Origin: Pyrenophora tritici-repentis
Taxonomy: Eukaryota > Ascomycota > Dothideomycetes > Pleosporales > Pleosporaceae
Direction of reading: 5' to 3'
Length of the DNA stretch: 64,000 nucleotides
Assembly (NCBI RefSeq): GCF_003171515.1
Contig: NC_089390.1
Coordinates: 1,550,001 to 1,614,000, forward strand
The notes beneath the pieces were generated by a model. That model saw only the letters and a program-made list of their open reading frames with translations, did not search any database and was not told where the DNA came from. How positions within the stretch are numbered: position 1 is the first letter of the stretch; each line of letters opens with the position of its first letter. The position numbers were made by a program, and so were the translations under genes. This document shows, piece after piece, positions 9,690-24,142 of this stretch.

Positions 9690-11571
9690 GTTGATGGATG
9701 TTTGGATGTAATCTGGTGTTTAGATAGTGGAAGTTGAGATATGAAGGATGATGTGTTGAATAGTAGACTGAAGGCTTTGGAAGAGGATGTTGATGATGGT
9801 CCTCATGGAAGGAAACACACTCGCTCTTTATACACGCCTTCACAGCCATTGACCCTCTCCAACATCGCTTTTCTCATGTCTCCAACACCACTCAGGCGCC
9901 CAACTTCATATCCAAGGACCACGCGATGAGCCCCCCAAATTTCCCCATCAAGACTCCCACGTCGTGCCCAGAAAGAAAAGGACCGTTACTACACACAAAT
10001 TCCACCTAGCCTGAGGCTGAGATGTAAGTCTTCATGTCCCAGCGTAATCGGCCTGATCCCGCAGTACGGCCGCATCGTCCTGAATGGATATACATCATGT
10101 CCGTGTGCGGCGCGGAACTGGCCGCACCTGTTAACCCTAGTTGGCATCCAAAGACAATGCTCGAAAATCGAAAATAGAGATACGCCTAGGCCGATGAGCC
10201 GCAACTAACTATGTAGGGCATTTTCGCAGGCGCTCAGCCATAGACACTAGCCATGGACGTGGGGAAAAGTACCATTAAGCACACATGCAGATGCAAACTA
10301 GAACAGTTCAGTATAGTGCGATCTAACGTTCTCCATCTCCATGTTTCGCACCTTCTACCTGTTTGGGTATGCGATCTGAGTGCATGGGCGGCTTTGTTAA
10401 CTGCGCCGGCTTTCAGGCGTCCCTCTAACTATTCGCAGACTAAATCGGCGTTTACACCAAAAGGGTCGGCCCGAAGTTAAGGTACGCTGCTGTTGTTACT
10501 TGCACAAGACTTCTCAGTGAGGTTTACCCGAAATAATGCTGTGCGTTTTGGTGGTTGTGTCTGAGATTATCAGGATGTTGACGTGTACTGCACTGAGAGA
10601 GTCCGACGGGCTCTCCGTACAATGGTATTATCGTAGTCTAGAAGATGCAGTCTTGTAATTTCTCGTTAGGTACTCTTGGTCAGTACAGATGAAGAAGACG
10701 ACCGCAATTGAACCCCAAGCAAGCGGATGGCCCATGATGATAATGAAAATAGAATTGAAATCGTGATGTGGGGTCGGTCGGGCGTAGTCTGCCTCGCGAG
10801 CAGGCGTAAAGAGGCGGAGCCTCAGATACCGGTACAACTTCGGAAAGCTCGAGCCCCCCAAACTTCCCATTGACGGCGCCAAGCCACGCACAACCGTCAT
10901 TGACGAGTTGAGCTATATCATTTGTAATCAGACTCAAGAAAGAGGATTATTACTTGTTGCATTCATGAAAACCGTACACAGCGCAAGCACCAACTGAGTG
11001 CCCAGATAACAACATAAGCGTGTGTTGGATAACTATGTAGCAGTATAGTAAAAAGCAACTGCGGAAAGAATCGGATATAAAACAAAATCGACGCGCCTAT
11101 TCGGCACTCGATGTCCAAGTCCTGGGGATATAGTAGTAACCATGCGGACAAAAAACGCCTTGCCAATGGTGGTACTAACAGCAACAGCAACAACAACAAT
11201 AACCACGAAGCTACAAAAGGAACCGTAGTTCCCAGCCCAAGCCTACAAAAACGCCCTAGACCTTATAACGACGCGAATGGTTCTCCTTCGCTTGATGCCG
11301 CCCACGGCACTGTCGTCATCATTGCCCTGATCCTCATCATCCGTGATCTCAATGTCCATCTCTTCAGCACCATGACACCCGTTCATGGCGCCTTCATTAA
11401 CCGCATCCGCAAAGGTATTATACTCATCCAAATCTAACTCCACTGCCTCAACCACATTCCCTTGATCAACAACTCTCGTTGCCGGGCCCTCTTCCTCTTC
11501 GATCGGCGGGCTCAGCTTCAATAAAGGATACCGGGATCTCCATGCTCCCCTCCCCTCGGAGACCCCATCTA
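9690..11571. other. 1.9 kb region with no supported gene
   Basis: This covers the promoter of the secreted-protein gene and the 3' flank of the myosin gene. Frames here are short and show no recognisable motifs. One acidic minus-strand frame at 11243-11521 (93 codons, ending in KRRRTIRVVIRSRAFL) sits in the position of the myosin 3' untranslated region and is treated as non-coding. Confidence 0.4.
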
Positions 11572-14500
11572 CTACAAAAAACCCTTCTGACCACTGACAC
11601 GTCGGAGGCCGGAGCGGAGACTGCCAAATTTGCCCTTGTCGTTGGCGGCTGCTTCCCCCATCTCGCCCATGAGCAGACCAATGGAGCTACCTCTCCTGGA
11701 GCGATTGTCGCCAGCATCGCTGCCCGCTACGCCAGGGACGCCGAGAATGCTGCGACGGTCTGTACGCAAGTTCTTCAAGGCCTCCAATTCACGCTCAAGG
11801 CGTAGGGTCTTCTCGCGTTCTTCGCGAAGTTCACGTTCGGCGCGCTTAGCGGCGAGTTGATTTGTAGAGTCAGAAGACTGCAAATCATCGATGGTAGCGA
11901 GAAGGTTAGAAATCTTGTCGCGAGACTTGTTGAGGTCTTCTACAACAGCGGCGTTCTGCTTGTCGCGACGCTCGATCTGTGTTTGCAGGTCCCTGACCGT
12001 ACGATCCACGTTGCGGACACTGCGAGACTCGGAAAGGCGGGTAGATTCGCTGTTTTCAAGGGCCTTTTCGAGCTGGCGGGGAAAGTTAGCAATGTTCGAG
12101 AAAGATCACCATGTATACAGGGACGACATACCTCTTGAATACGTCCGTTGAGGAACCGGACGTCCTTGCCAGCTGATCCGCTGTAGCCCTTGGTTTCAAG
12201 ATCCACAAGGCGGAGCTGGAGATCCTTGAGAGCCTTCTCAACTGCAGCTTTGTCTTTGTGAAGCTTCACGTTCGCCTCTCTCTCGGCCACAATATCCTTT
12301 TGCAGCTCTTGTGCAAGGGCCTCTGCGCGCCGCATCTTACCCACTGCAGCAGCAGTAATGTCTTCTTGCTGTGCCAGCCCCGACTTCAGCTCCAACAGGT
12401 CACGGTCGTAGGCAGCGGCGTTACGCATAGCCGGAGATTCCGAGCGAGATAGATCATCAAGAGCATCTGCGGCCTCTTGGAGACGAGATTCGAGGCGTTT
12501 CTTCTCCTCGATAGCGGAATCGCGCTCTGCCGCAAGGTCGTCGACATTTGTACGCAGCGTACGGACTTGCGACAACAGGCTGACAATCTTGGATTGCGCC
12601 TCATTATGCGCATTTGCAGCCTCGTCGCGTGAGTCAGAGATAGTCTGCAGAGTCATCTCAAGACGGCTCTTCTCCTTTGCCCATGTGGAAGAGTTCAGGA
12701 GTTCGTCGTCCCACTTATTCCTCAGCTCCTCAATTTCTTCCCGTAGTCGACCATTCTCTTCGCGCACGAGGATGACGTTCTCTCGCTCTTGGTCGATCTC
12801 CTGAGTGAGCGATGCGAGTTCAGACTGGTACTTCTTCCTTGTCTGTTCTAGAGAAGTCTCGCTATCTTCAACATCGTGAGCGTGCTGACTTCTGTAGTCC
12901 TCGAGCTCGTTCTGGAGTCGTTTCTTAGCTTGCAGGGCTGTCTCTAGATCTGTCGAGAGGTCTTCCACGCGTTCGTCGTACCGCTGAACAGTTCGCTGAA
13001 GATCTTCCACCATACTGTCCATCTCCTTTCGCTCGGCCATGATCGCCGCGCATGTTTCTTCAGCTTCTCGCGCTTGCGACTTGGCAAATTGCTCTGCCCG
13101 TGACGCTCTCAGAACAGCGATCTCTGCCTGTTCCAGCTTACTGAAATACTCATCGGCTCTGCTCTTGTACAAGCTCAAGCTTGATTGGACATCGACCAGA
13201 GTGGACGTTTCGTTATCCAGACGAATTTGGAGATCAGCAAACTCCTGGAGTAGCTGATTGTGATTGGCGTGCTCCTGCTCGCGTTCGGCGATGACCTCTT
13301 CAAGTTCAATCTGCATCTCGCGAAGTTCGGCCTCCAGAGACACTTTCGATTGCTTGATGTCATCGAAGGCTGTCTTTGCGTCTGCGAGTTCGTTGATGGC
13401 TGCATTATGAGCATGCACAATAGATTTCCGCGACTTCTCTTGTGACGTCAACAGATCAAACAGTTGTTCATGGGACTTTGTCTGAACTTCCTGGTAAGAG
13501 AGCTGACCGGAACGAAGACTTTGTTCAAGAGCAGAAACCTTCGTCGCTGAGTCATCGAGCATATCATGCAGACGGTAGTTTTCACGCTCAAGTTTCTGTA
13601 CGCGTCGAACAGAAGGACTGTCATCCTGCCATCCGTTCCGGGCAGGGGAGCTTTCGAGCTGGCTTCGGAGGTGTTTGTTCTGCATTTCCGACATCTGCAG
13701 CTGGTTCTGTACCAGTTCGAGTTCGGCAGCCATGTCCATTTGATTGTTGAAAGCGACAGTGTCGACAGTCCGGTCGGAACGTGCTGAGTCGTTCGCCACA
13801 TGGTTGATATGGCGTTGGTTCGTTGGAGTGTTTGTGATGGAGAATGGCCGCCTGTTTTCACTGTCCTTCCGGGCGTGTGTCGGCGATCGATGAGCATTGG
13901 GTTGATTGACCTGACTGCTGTTCATCTCTTCCAACAGCGCACGCTTGGAGCTAGCATGACGGGCGTCCATGTCGTTGAGTTCGCCTTCATGTCTTTCTCG
14001 GAGCTCTTCGAGCTGAGCCTCAGCACGTGTATATCGCTCGCCTGCTACACGCAAAGCTTGATTGGCAGCCTCCAGACGCTCCGCAAGGTTGACTGTTTTT
14101 GCGATTTCGGGCTTTGCAGCTTCGTAGGTGATGGCAACGTCGGCCGATTCTGGATCGAAGACCTTACGAAGAAGCACGAGCTGTCGGTGGCAGTCTTCCA
14201 ACTCGCTGTTTGTAGTGTCGAGCGTCGTTTGAACCGCGCGTGCGTTGGCCTGAGCTTGTGTGCGTAGTTGTCGCTCAGTCTCCAACTTGCGATTGACCTC
14301 AGCGAGTTGCAAAGTCAAAGTTGAGGAGGCATTCTCTGCGTTGCGGCTGGCCTTATGCTCTCTCGCAATCTCGTGATTCAGGTCCTCGAGACTCAGTGAA
14401 AGTTTCTCCTTCTGCTTCTCGAGAGACGCAATTGCGATTTGCGCATCCTCAAGTTGAACGAACAGACGTTTATTCTCCTCTTCGACCTTGGCCTTCTCGT

Positions 14501-17500
14501 GTGTCAATTGTGTGATCTTAACACGGTGCGTATCACCAGCTCGCGAATTGGTTCGTGCGATGTCCAGGTTCTTCTGTTGAAGCTTGTTGAGGAGTGCGCG
14601 GTTGTCGTTCTCCGATGCAGTCAGTCGCCCCTTAATGGTAACTATCTCCCGTTCGAGGCGCTCTTTCTGCTGGTCGTTACGCTCCTTGAACGAATCAGAG
14701 TCCGCGAGCATCTGGGTTAAATTGTTGACTTGCTCAGCCAGTTCGTTGCGCTCTGCCTCAAGTTGGTCAAGTTGCTGGTCTTTTTCTTCAAGCTCGCGTT
14801 GCTGGATGGTTTGTCGTTCCATGGCAAGTTTGGACTGCGCGCGTTCTGCTGCAGCGTCGGCATCGAGCTTCTCTTCCTCCAGCTTCAGATACTTCTCACG
14901 TAGGCTGCGTAGCTCAGTCTGATATTCCTTTCGCTCCTTTTCATGGGCAGTGCGAGTTTCGGTGGCTCGTCGTAAAACGTCCTGCTGAGCATACATCTCC
15001 TTCTCGATAGTGATCTTGGATTCGTTCAAAGCTTCGTAGTCGCGCTTTAGTGTGTCATATTTGTGCTCACCAAGCATTTCGACGTCGTCGCGGGACTGCC
15101 TTTCTCGACTCAGATCCTTTTGTACTGCAAACAGCTCGACTTTGAGGCTCTCTATCTGCTCTTCGAGTAGCTTCCTGCCCTCGCTATACTGTGCATCCTC
15201 AGTTATCTTCTCTTCAAGGAGTCGCTTCGCATCGGCAGCTTCTCGTTCTAGTTGTTGTTTTTGCGAGCGTACAGCATCTAGTTCAGCTCTAGCCTCCCGC
15301 AGGCGGCTCTGTAGATCGTCGTGCTTGGAGGCCAACGTTCGCTTTTCATCATCAAACAGCCGACGGTCGTTTTCGTAGTTTTTGAGATCAGTCTTGAGAA
15401 TTGCCAGCTCACTTTCCTTACGCCTGATGAGATCCTCGTAGCTGGTGGACGTTGAAGAGAGATCAGCCATCTGCTGACGGATCTGCCTGTTCTCGTCGAG
15501 GAGTTCTTTGATCTGTTTCTTGCTGGCCTGCACCTCCTTGACGGACGCTGCGAGCTTGATGTCAAGATCTTGGTCAGTCTTGAGGAGTTTCGCTTCGAGG
15601 TCCTGGAGCTTTCGTTCCTTTAGGGCTAGATGACTCGTGAGCATCTTTATCTCCTGGCCTAGTTTTTCTTCCGCCTGACTGCGCTGAGATTTGATCACTT
15701 CGAGTTCCTTGAGTTGTTCGTCCAATCGCCGCGCCTGCTCTTCTAGCTCTTGTGTTTCGCCCTCGAGCTTGCTGATGATCTGCCCGGCTTGTTCGAGCTC
15801 CCTGCGCAAATGCTCAGCCTCTTCCTCGGTCTTCTTCTTCGCCTCCATCAGGGCATCCAGCTGATCCTCAAGCTGGTCTTGGTCCTCGATGGCTCCGGCG
15901 AGCTTCTCTGAGAGCTCCGCCTCGCGCAGCTGAAGACGCTTGAAGATCTCTTCTTTGTCTAATGCAAGGGCACGTTCGCTTTCAAGAGTCTTTTGGATAC
16001 GTTGAATGTCCATCTCCGCGCGTCTTCGCTCATCTTCAACGCGCTGTCTTTCTGCAGCCTCTTGTTGCATCTTTTCCTCGAGTTGTTGTATCATCTCGTC
16101 GCGCTTCTTGACTTCGGCTGCTTGGCGCGTCGCTCCTAGCATAGGCTTCATACGGGCAAATAGTCTCCACCATGGGTTCGATTGAAGATCAAGGTAGACC
16201 TGGAAGTTTCGCTGAATGATGCGTGTCGCTTCAGCTCGGTAGAGGCGCTTGTGGGCCAAACGGCGTTGCACGAATCCACGAGCCGCGGATTGGAAACGAA
16301 TCATAATATCGCGAATGAGAGCATCCCGCTGGTCTTCTAGTTCGGCGAGAACACCAGCTCTGAAGAAAACCTTTGTAATACCTACACGGTATAAGGATCT
16401 GTCAAGGTTAAGCTTCTCCAAGATCATGCTAGCTGCCACTTGACCCTCGAGATAGCCTTTGGGAAGGTCCCTGCAAAGAACCTCGTATCTTTGGCGGAAT
16501 TCCACGAAAGGAAGGCGGTTGGGAAAACCTGTGCGTGCGATACGGATACCTTCCAGTACACCATTACAACGCAGTTGGTCGAGGACGAGAGGAGCACTGA
16601 ATTGCTTTGGCCGCTTCTTGTGATTTGGGAGAATGCAACGAACGAAATGAGGATGTGTGGAGTGAAGCTGAGTCATCAACGTTGAGAGTTGCTCTTTGTG
16701 GCGTTGAGCGACCGTTCGGAACAGCCCTTTCTTGACGCGGCTGCGAGTTCCGCCAACTTCGTCGTCTGTCTCTGCACAGTCCACGAAGAGATGAGCAATC
16801 TGCTTGTCGGCAGAACCAGCCAAAAGACGCGTGACGTTGTCGTTCAATGGATCCTTGTTCTTTTCCAGCCAGTTCTCTGTTGAGTACTCTACCTCTGCAG
16901 CGTAATGCGTGAGCACAAAGCCCTGGGTTAGAAGTGAGCGCTTGTACTTCGTACTCTTGCGGTCCCATAGCGAATGAAGCTTCTCCGTAAAGCTCTTGTC
17001 GGTGGCTTTGGGCATGACACTGTCTTCGTCTAAGCAGGAGAAGATTCCGATAGGGTTTGGTAGCTCGATGAGGTCGATAGTGGGCTGGAGATCGCGGCCA
17101 AAATCAATGAACTTCCATTCTATCTGCTCCCGTGCGTATTCTTCTTGCTCCAAAACGAACATGTGGTGATTGAAGAATTGTTGCAGCTTCTCGTTGGTGT
17201 AGTTGATGCAAAGTTGCTCAAAACTGTTCTCGTCGAAGATTTCGAAACCGGCGATATCGAGAACACCAATGAAGTGTGAATCATCTGCACCAGCACCAGT
17301 TTGATCCAACTGATAGTTGATACGATCGACAAGGTCGCCGAAGCCACGCTCATAGATACCCTTGGCAAGTGCGTCAATAGAGAGGTTGACTTGCTCGGGT
17401 GTCTGAACCTTCTCTACCCACTCTCGGCCAGCCTTAACACGGGGATGCAAAAGTGCTTTGATGAAGTCGTCGGCAGAGATACCTAATAGTTGCGCCACAA

Positions 17501-19029
17501 CCTGGGCTTGCTGTTCAGCTGCAAGGTTCAGAGTCGCTTGGTCTGCCCGTCGACTCTCTTTGATGGCCCTGATGTTTCCCAGATGTAGAACCGCAGCGAC
17601 GGTCTTGAGGATGGCCGCTTGCTCTTTGTCGGTAAAGCCCATAATATGGAAGGCTTCGATCAGCGCATTCCACTCCTCAGGGTCGGACACGCCGGAAATA
17701 ATGTCGTTTCCATTCCGGGTATACTCAAAATCCTCAGTGTCCTTGTTATCTAAGAAGAAGTCCTGCTTCATCTTGCTATCCGCACCGCGCAGCAGTTGGT
17801 AGAAGACGTGATAATTGCGCTCATTGGAGTTTAACCGCACTACTCTCGACTTTTCCAGTAGATACCAGTCAATGTATGCGCCGGCAATCTGTCCAGTGCG
17901 AGAAAATTCGATTCTGATAAACTTTCCGAAACGAGACGAATTGTTATTCCGCACCGTTTGCGCGTTTCCGAAGGCTTCGAGAATCGGGTTCGCTCGTAGG
18001 ATTTGCTCGGACAGATTGGAGAGATTGCGTCCCCCAGACTTGCCGCGTGGGGTGTCGGTATTGGCGACTGCGGCCAAGTATTGGATGACCTTTTTCGTGT
18101 TCTCAGTCTTACCAGCGCCAGACTCGCCGCTACAAACTGTTAGTCGGTCTCTTTCCAATGAGGACGCTTTGAGAGGGCAATTGACTCACGTCACGAGAAT
18201 GCTCTGGTTAGTGCCCTCCTCTATGAGGTTCCGAAAAGCATGGTCGGCCATGGCGAAAATATGTGGCTTGGTCTCTTCTCTGCTCCGCCCGCGGTACATG
18301 TTGATGTACTCTCTCGAGTAGATTGGTAATGGGCAGTATGGGTTGACTGTGACCAAGAACAGGCCGGAATATGTCTGGACTATGTCAGCAGAGCTCAGAT
18401 GCATACAGGTGGAGCTATCATACATATATAAGATCTGCCTGGTAACGCATGTGAAGGTTGTGGATGACCGAGGGCTCGTTGAGATGTGTGAGTTCCGCCA
18501 TATCGTCGGCCTTGTCGAATTTGGCGGGATTGACCTTATCAATGGCGTCGGCATCGACGTCTTGCTGGGTGCCATTGTCACATTGGACCAAGATTCTTCC
18601 TTCCGGCAGATCCTGTACAATCCATCCCCGGACAAAGGCCGTTGTTGGATCTCTAAGCCAGACATAGCGTTTGCCCGAGAAGTCATTCTCGCCTTCAACG
18701 ATTCCGCCTAGGCGAGGGGGCTCGTCGTCTTCCGAGATGAATTGAGGCGCAAAGGTGCCGGCAGGTGTGCTGTTTCGGTTCGAATTGGAGCGCAGGCGGG
18801 CCGAGTCGCTGCGGCTCACTACAGAGCCGCTGAGGTTGGTAAGAGAGCGGTTGCGCAGGTGACCCATGGCCGGCTCCGCTTCTGCGAAAGGCGATGAGAA
18901 GAGGGCGGATTTGGGGCGACTAGCGGTGTCTGTGCCCGGCGGTGGGGTAGATGTGTTTCTCGCAAAGGGGCTGTTGCGCGAGCTGCGTGCGAAAGGGCGG
19001 CCATTGGGCGCGGGCGCGGGCGCGCTCAT
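11572..19029 (-). CDS. myoB: class II myosin heavy chain
   Basis: Exons are 18424-19029, 18190-18374, 12132-18129 and 11572-12072, with introns 18375-18423, 18130-18189 and 12073-12131. All phases agree and the product is about 2429 residues, close to Aspergillus MyoB. A disordered Ser-rich N terminus precedes an SH3-like segment. The motor domain has the P-loop GESGAGKT at about residues 265-272, switch I NNNSSRFGKF and switch II DIAGFEIF. An IQ-type neck follows (RFQSAARGFVQRRLAHKR), then roughly 1500 residues of heptad-rich coiled coil broken by a Ser/Asn/Pro-rich hinge. The short tail ends in GLRRVSGQKGFL. Fungal myosin II drives actomyosin ring contraction and septation (family knowledge). 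The first intron splits the conserved QADLIY/TYSGLF strand, which fixes its boundaries. Confidence 0.96.
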
Positions 19030-19656
19030 GGTGGTGGTTGTGTTGATAGAAATGGGGCGGCAAGTGCGACGGATTATCTGCCTGACATTGTATGGGGCGA
19101 AGGGCGCAAAGGACGACGACAGACAGAAGCCGCGTGGTGAACGAGGGTGCCGGTCGGGACGCTGGAATCAGAATACACTGCAGGATCTATGTACAAGAAT
19201 GCACGGCCTGCCTGGGCTAAGGTTGAGCCTAGGGGAAAGATGGTGGTTACTAGCAGCACACATGCACGACGGCTGCATGCGTACCGCCCGTGGTAAACAA
19301 TGACAGCGCCTGTCCCTAGCAACCAAGCCACCACGGATGCGCCACAGTCCCGCAAAAAGCCCCCGCCACAGCTCGTGCGTGGCGCCGATCAATGTCACGT
19401 GTAGTTCGCATGTGCGGAAGATACGAATACTGTGCACATCAATACCCTAGCTACCTGTCTCTTTGCGACGACACCCTCGGCAGACGTCAATCTCACCACG
19501 CCTCCCACACGCGCAACCTCGACCATCTCACCCGCGCATAATCTCATCTCGCCCCCAAACGTTCGCCTGCTCTTGTTCCTCGCGCCTGCCAATGCGCTGA
19601 CCTGCCGCCCGGCCGTGCTACGAGACGCGTAAAGCTCCAGGCTCGCATGCTGCACC
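19030..19656. other. divergent promoter between myosin II and the zinc-finger gene
   Basis: About 630 bases shared by two head-to-head genes. The right side is CT/CA-rich leader-like sequence. No further gene was seen. Confidence 0.45.
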
Positions 19657-22600
19657 ATGGCTAACAATTACTCGCAACCCTACTATGGCTTTTCCAATGC
19701 CTATGCGCCCCCGCAAATGCATCCGCCTGGCCAACAGCCAGAGGACAAGCGCGGGCCTCACCATGTGCAGCAGCTTCCTGGCATCAACCTAAACTCACAT
19801 GCTCACAACAACCAGCAACCGCCTTTTGCAGCACGTAAGTTGCCCAGTATAGCTTTCACTCTTGGCCCAGCACACTGACAATTATCACCTGCAGCTGCCT
19901 GGCCACCGCAACTGCCTCCCGATGCAAATTTCTGGTCCCTCTTCCAGGGTGGCACCTTCCCTCCGCCCAACTTCCCCCCACCGCCCTTTCCCGGCATGTC
20001 CTTCCCTCCATCGTCGCTGTCTCACATCCCGCACAATACTGCATTTGCCCCTCCGCCGCTTCCTCTCACTCCACAGCACATGCCCATGCCGCCGCAGTTG
20101 CCTCGCCCGTTACCCCATCCCGCCGCGCAAGCGCCAGCAATCACCAATAACCGCATCCAAGACATCATGGACAGCGACAAGGAAGATGGAGAGTTGAGTG
20201 AAGCCGACGTTGCATCAAAGCTGCCCAAAGCCGCCGTTCAAGACGCACCGCCACGCGAGAGCCTTCCGACACCACAAGAGCAGTTGCGACAGGATCGAGA
20301 GGCGGCGAAACAATTCATCAAACTTCTGCACAGTAACAATGTCCCCTACCGCACTCTAGCCGAGGAACAGCTTGATCCCGAGCTGCTAAGGGGCCTGTAC
20401 CAGAGCTTGAATCTACCATCCGAGCCTGCGCCCATTCTACCGCCCAAACCCCAAAGCGCGGCTTCCAATGCGCCAGCTGTTAAGCCCGTAGCCCCCGCGC
20501 AACAGAACAAGTTGCCAGCAGTCAAGACCAATGTCGTGCTTGCACCGTCCGCCAAGGCAGTTGCCTCACCCACCACTCCAGTCGACCGCAAAGACTACGT
20601 AAAGCGTCTCCAGGCCGCCAAGGCAGCAGCAAAACAAGCCGGGTCTGCCAAACCGATCAGTCCGTCACAGCACACACTGCCAGCCAAGCCCATCACTCCG
20701 GCACCAACGACGACGACGCCCCAACCTGCGGCTACCCCAACTGCCAAACCTCCCGTCACCGACGAGCAAAGGGCCCGCAACACGGAACTGATCAAGCAGC
20801 GATTGGAGGCCATCAAGGCCCGACAAAAGCCAACAGGTACAGTCAACAACAATGCTGCTCCACCCGCTATCCCTTCCACACCTATAGGACAAACCCAGAC
20901 CACGCAAGCAGCTGCGACTCCCACAGCCGCATCCACGGGTCAAAATCACACACCCTCATTTTCTGGAATCCCTGGTCTGTTCATGAACACTCCTCCGGTT
21001 CATGATGCTCCCGTTGCTATCACATCCCGTCCCGCAGCTTCTGCACCCCAAACGCGACCTGCCCCGGACACCACCAAGGCATCGATTCCGCAAGCTCCTG
21101 TTACACCCCACAATCGCTCTATAGGCCAATCTCAATATGATCAGCAAGATGACGAATCAATGATCATCGAGGTTAGCGAGGACGAGTCCAATGGCAGTGA
21201 CATGGATATTGAAGACGATCAGCCAGCTCCTAAAAGTGTACAAACGCCTCATCGGCCTATGGGCAGTCTTCCCTCCCGCGCAGCATCTGCCATTCCTGCT
21301 CCTTCGACTGTCGGCACACCTGGTGCGCAGACACCTTCGACCGTTGCGCGCGAGAAGGAACTGGTGGATAAGGAGAAGCAGCTTGTAGCCATGCGGGAGA
21401 CATTAAAGAAAAAGCTTGCCGAGAAGCGGGAGAGAGATAGGACTGCTGCGGCTGCTGCTGCTTCTGCCGTAACAACCCCGTCCTCCCTCCCACAGCCTTT
21501 GACTCCGGTATTGCCTCCTCAAATCGCCACTCCGACCAAGCTACCGACCCCGATAATGGACTCTGCTCCAGTCAACTCTCGTGAGCCGCCTGTCGATGCA
21601 GATTGCTCGAAGACCACTCCTGCCAAGTATACTGCACAAATCCGCCGAGCTGAAATACAGTCTAAACTGCCCACCCTGGATGCTGAGATTGCAAGCAATG
21701 CAAATCGAATGGCCCAACTAATGAGGGAGATGGAGCAGCTGACCGCAGAGAATGAGAGGATTGCAAAAGATAAAGCGCAGTTGACAAAAGAGTTGGAGGG
21801 CCTGGGTGTCGACACTGAGGGAATGTCCCATGCAGAACTCCGTGCTAAGAAAGATGAGATTGAGCGTGAACAACCTTCGGAACCCAACCATCCACTCCAA
21901 GAACCCCATCCAACCCCACTGCCAGCTTCTAGCGAAGCGCCTCAGCCCCAGGAGCCAACAGCACCAGCATCTCGATTTTCAACTCAAACAGTCAATAAGA
22001 CATTGGATGTGGGCTCCGCCCCTGAGACAAGCGTCAAGTCGGTGCAATATCAAAGCCTATCAGAAGCACGGCAAGTACCCCGTATGGATACTGCGATACC
22101 CGGTATACAGAGCTTGGCCACTGCGCCTGAAAAGAATGCGAGTGAGGATAGTTCTAGTCCTGCACCTCCAGCTGGAATGGACCTTGGGATTGGAGAAGTA
22201 CAGGGAAAGGCTGACGGTCCCCAAAGATCACTGACAGCCCAAACTGCTACTACCACTTCCTCTGAAGAAGAGGGTGAGATCGAAATGTCTGTTTCCGAAG
22301 ACGAAGAAGATGATGAAGATTACGAGCCGGAATACGATCCTGAAGAACACGCAGTCGTTACGGATATCCCCACACAACATGCTCAGACCATCAGGTCCTC
22401 TATTCCTACGTCACATACCCCTACAGAAGAAGAAGAAGCATATGAGCCACCTGATATCGATCAAGAGATGTCGGACGTTCGAAACGAGGAGGCAAACGAT
22501 GCATCCCATGCAGACCAGACAGAACCCGATGACGGTGCGATGGATATTGCTACCTCGTCTGACGATAGCTTCGATGACTCTGATTCAGATTCAGACTCTG

Positions 22601-23310
22601 ATGAAGAATCGACTGAGGAGCCAGCAGCTGAGACTTCTATTCAAGCAAACAACATGACGCACCAGGGTACTAACATTGCTGATGACCTAGCGCCCGAACT
22701 ACAGTCAGAGAACAAGTCGGCGGCTGTTGCTGTGGAACCTGTACGTATGTCACCCTTTTTCAAACTTAGCTAACTTTGAGTAGACGCCTGTGGCTGTTAA
22801 CGAGGACGAACCAGTTAGATTCACTCCGTACGAGAGTCCACTGCGAATGTTCAAGTCATACCGCTATCATCCCAGTTATGCACAAGACATTTCTGGTGGC
22901 TTCCTGTCCATGACCTTCAGTCATCAGATAGACCCAGAGAAGCCATTCTGTCAGTACGAATCGGCGGGTGGCTCATGCAACGACCCTGAATGCCCCGATC
23001 AGCACTTCAGGGAAGCTGCCATCACTGGTGCGTTGTGAAAGGAGCTTTTTTTTCACTTGATTGTGTGTTGCCCCCCTTTGCTGTACGCAGACTGACTAGG
23101 TTGCGCGTAGGTGACAAGCTGCTGGTCCAGCTCGGAACAGCAAATCCCGGCAAGACTTCCGAGGAGAAGCAGAGGTGGAACGATGGTCTTCGCGGTGTGC
23201 TCAAGGAGCTCCGCCAAAAGAACATCAAAGATCCCAACGGCATCGCCGCCGAGATTGCGCGCTACAGACGCCAGTTCCTCAACGATGACACACGTGTCGT
23301 CAACTTGTGA
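19657..23310 (+). CDS. Red1/ZFC3H1-like protein with C-terminal zinc finger
   Basis: Exons are 19657-19834, 19895-22740, 22784-23027 and 23111-23310; introns 19835-19894, 22741-22783 and 23028-23110 keep the frame, giving 1155 residues. Most of the protein is low-complexity: Pro/Ala/Thr-rich N-terminal half, two charged helical stretches (around EKELVDKEKQLVAMRETLKK, and the LDAEIASNANRMAQLMREME region) and long acidic Ser/Asp/Glu runs. The last 120 residues hold the ordered part: FTPYESPLRMFKSYRYH, then a CCCH-like finger with PFCQYE, GSCNDPECPDQHF. This arrangement matches the putative zinc-finger domain of Red1/ZFC3H1 proteins, which link the MTREC/PAXT RNA-surveillance complex to the nuclear exosome. 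The assignment rests on that C-terminal region. Confidence 0.85.
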
Positions 23311-24142
23311 TGGCCGCCGCACCCACAGCCACAAATATACAAGAATTGTTCTGGTGTAGCTTGTGCGTATAGCGGCAACCCACGATCTGGGTTTATATAC
23401 CACATGGTAGTCACTAGCACAAGCCCCTATCATATACCTAGGTACTGACCTTGATCTTGAGCATGCAGCAACAACAACCACCACTACAACAGCAGTGCTC
23501 CTTGTTCACCTCTGTTTTCCGCCTACCCCCGGCCCTCACTCTTCATAGCTGCTGGGCCGGTGCAGTATCTATCGATGTCCTGCCTCCCACCCTTCACCCC
23601 TTTTTCTCCCATTCGCTCTCGTGTCTGTGCATTGCCACTCGCCCGGTAACCAAAAACAACATACGAAATTTGTGCTTGGGAGCACAGAACTTGTAAGCAT
23701 CGATACCCCCCAACTTGCATTGGCATGGAGTTTGGTCGCGTCTCTGCTTGATCTTTGTTTGGACGGATTTGACCCAGCTGAGGCCTTTCCGGCATGGAAT
23801 ACATAATGCGGTGGTAGAGTGCGATGTTACTGCAACCTCGCACGTGCGCTGCTGCTCATCCAGAACGAGATTCGATCGTCTCCGTGGGTGGGACGTGACA
23901 GCTATGGGCAGATGGTTGTGGTCATGGGCATTACTAGTCTACATAGAAAAATAAGAATAATATGGTGAATAATTTGGTACTTGCATTTTTTTACGGTTTA
24001 ATTTGATTGACAGAGATGGATTCAACTATAGACCATTGGAACATATTTAGCTTCCATCATATCGCTGAACCTGTAACCGCTATTTCGTTCCCTCTATGTG
24101 GAGCGTAGACAGACTGGTCAGCTCTGTCGTGTCGTCAAGTAT
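23311..24142. other. convergent 3' region, no gene
   Basis: This lies between the 3' ends of the zinc-finger gene and SOD1. Only short, motif-free frames are present. The part near 23940-24010 is AT-rich, as expected for 3' processing signals. Confidence 0.4.

Noticed and set aside
11243..11521. Acidic 93-codon frame just after the myosin stop
   Set aside because: It lies in the expected 3' untranslated region of the myosin gene. I found no splice that joins it in frame with confidence and no family resemblance.
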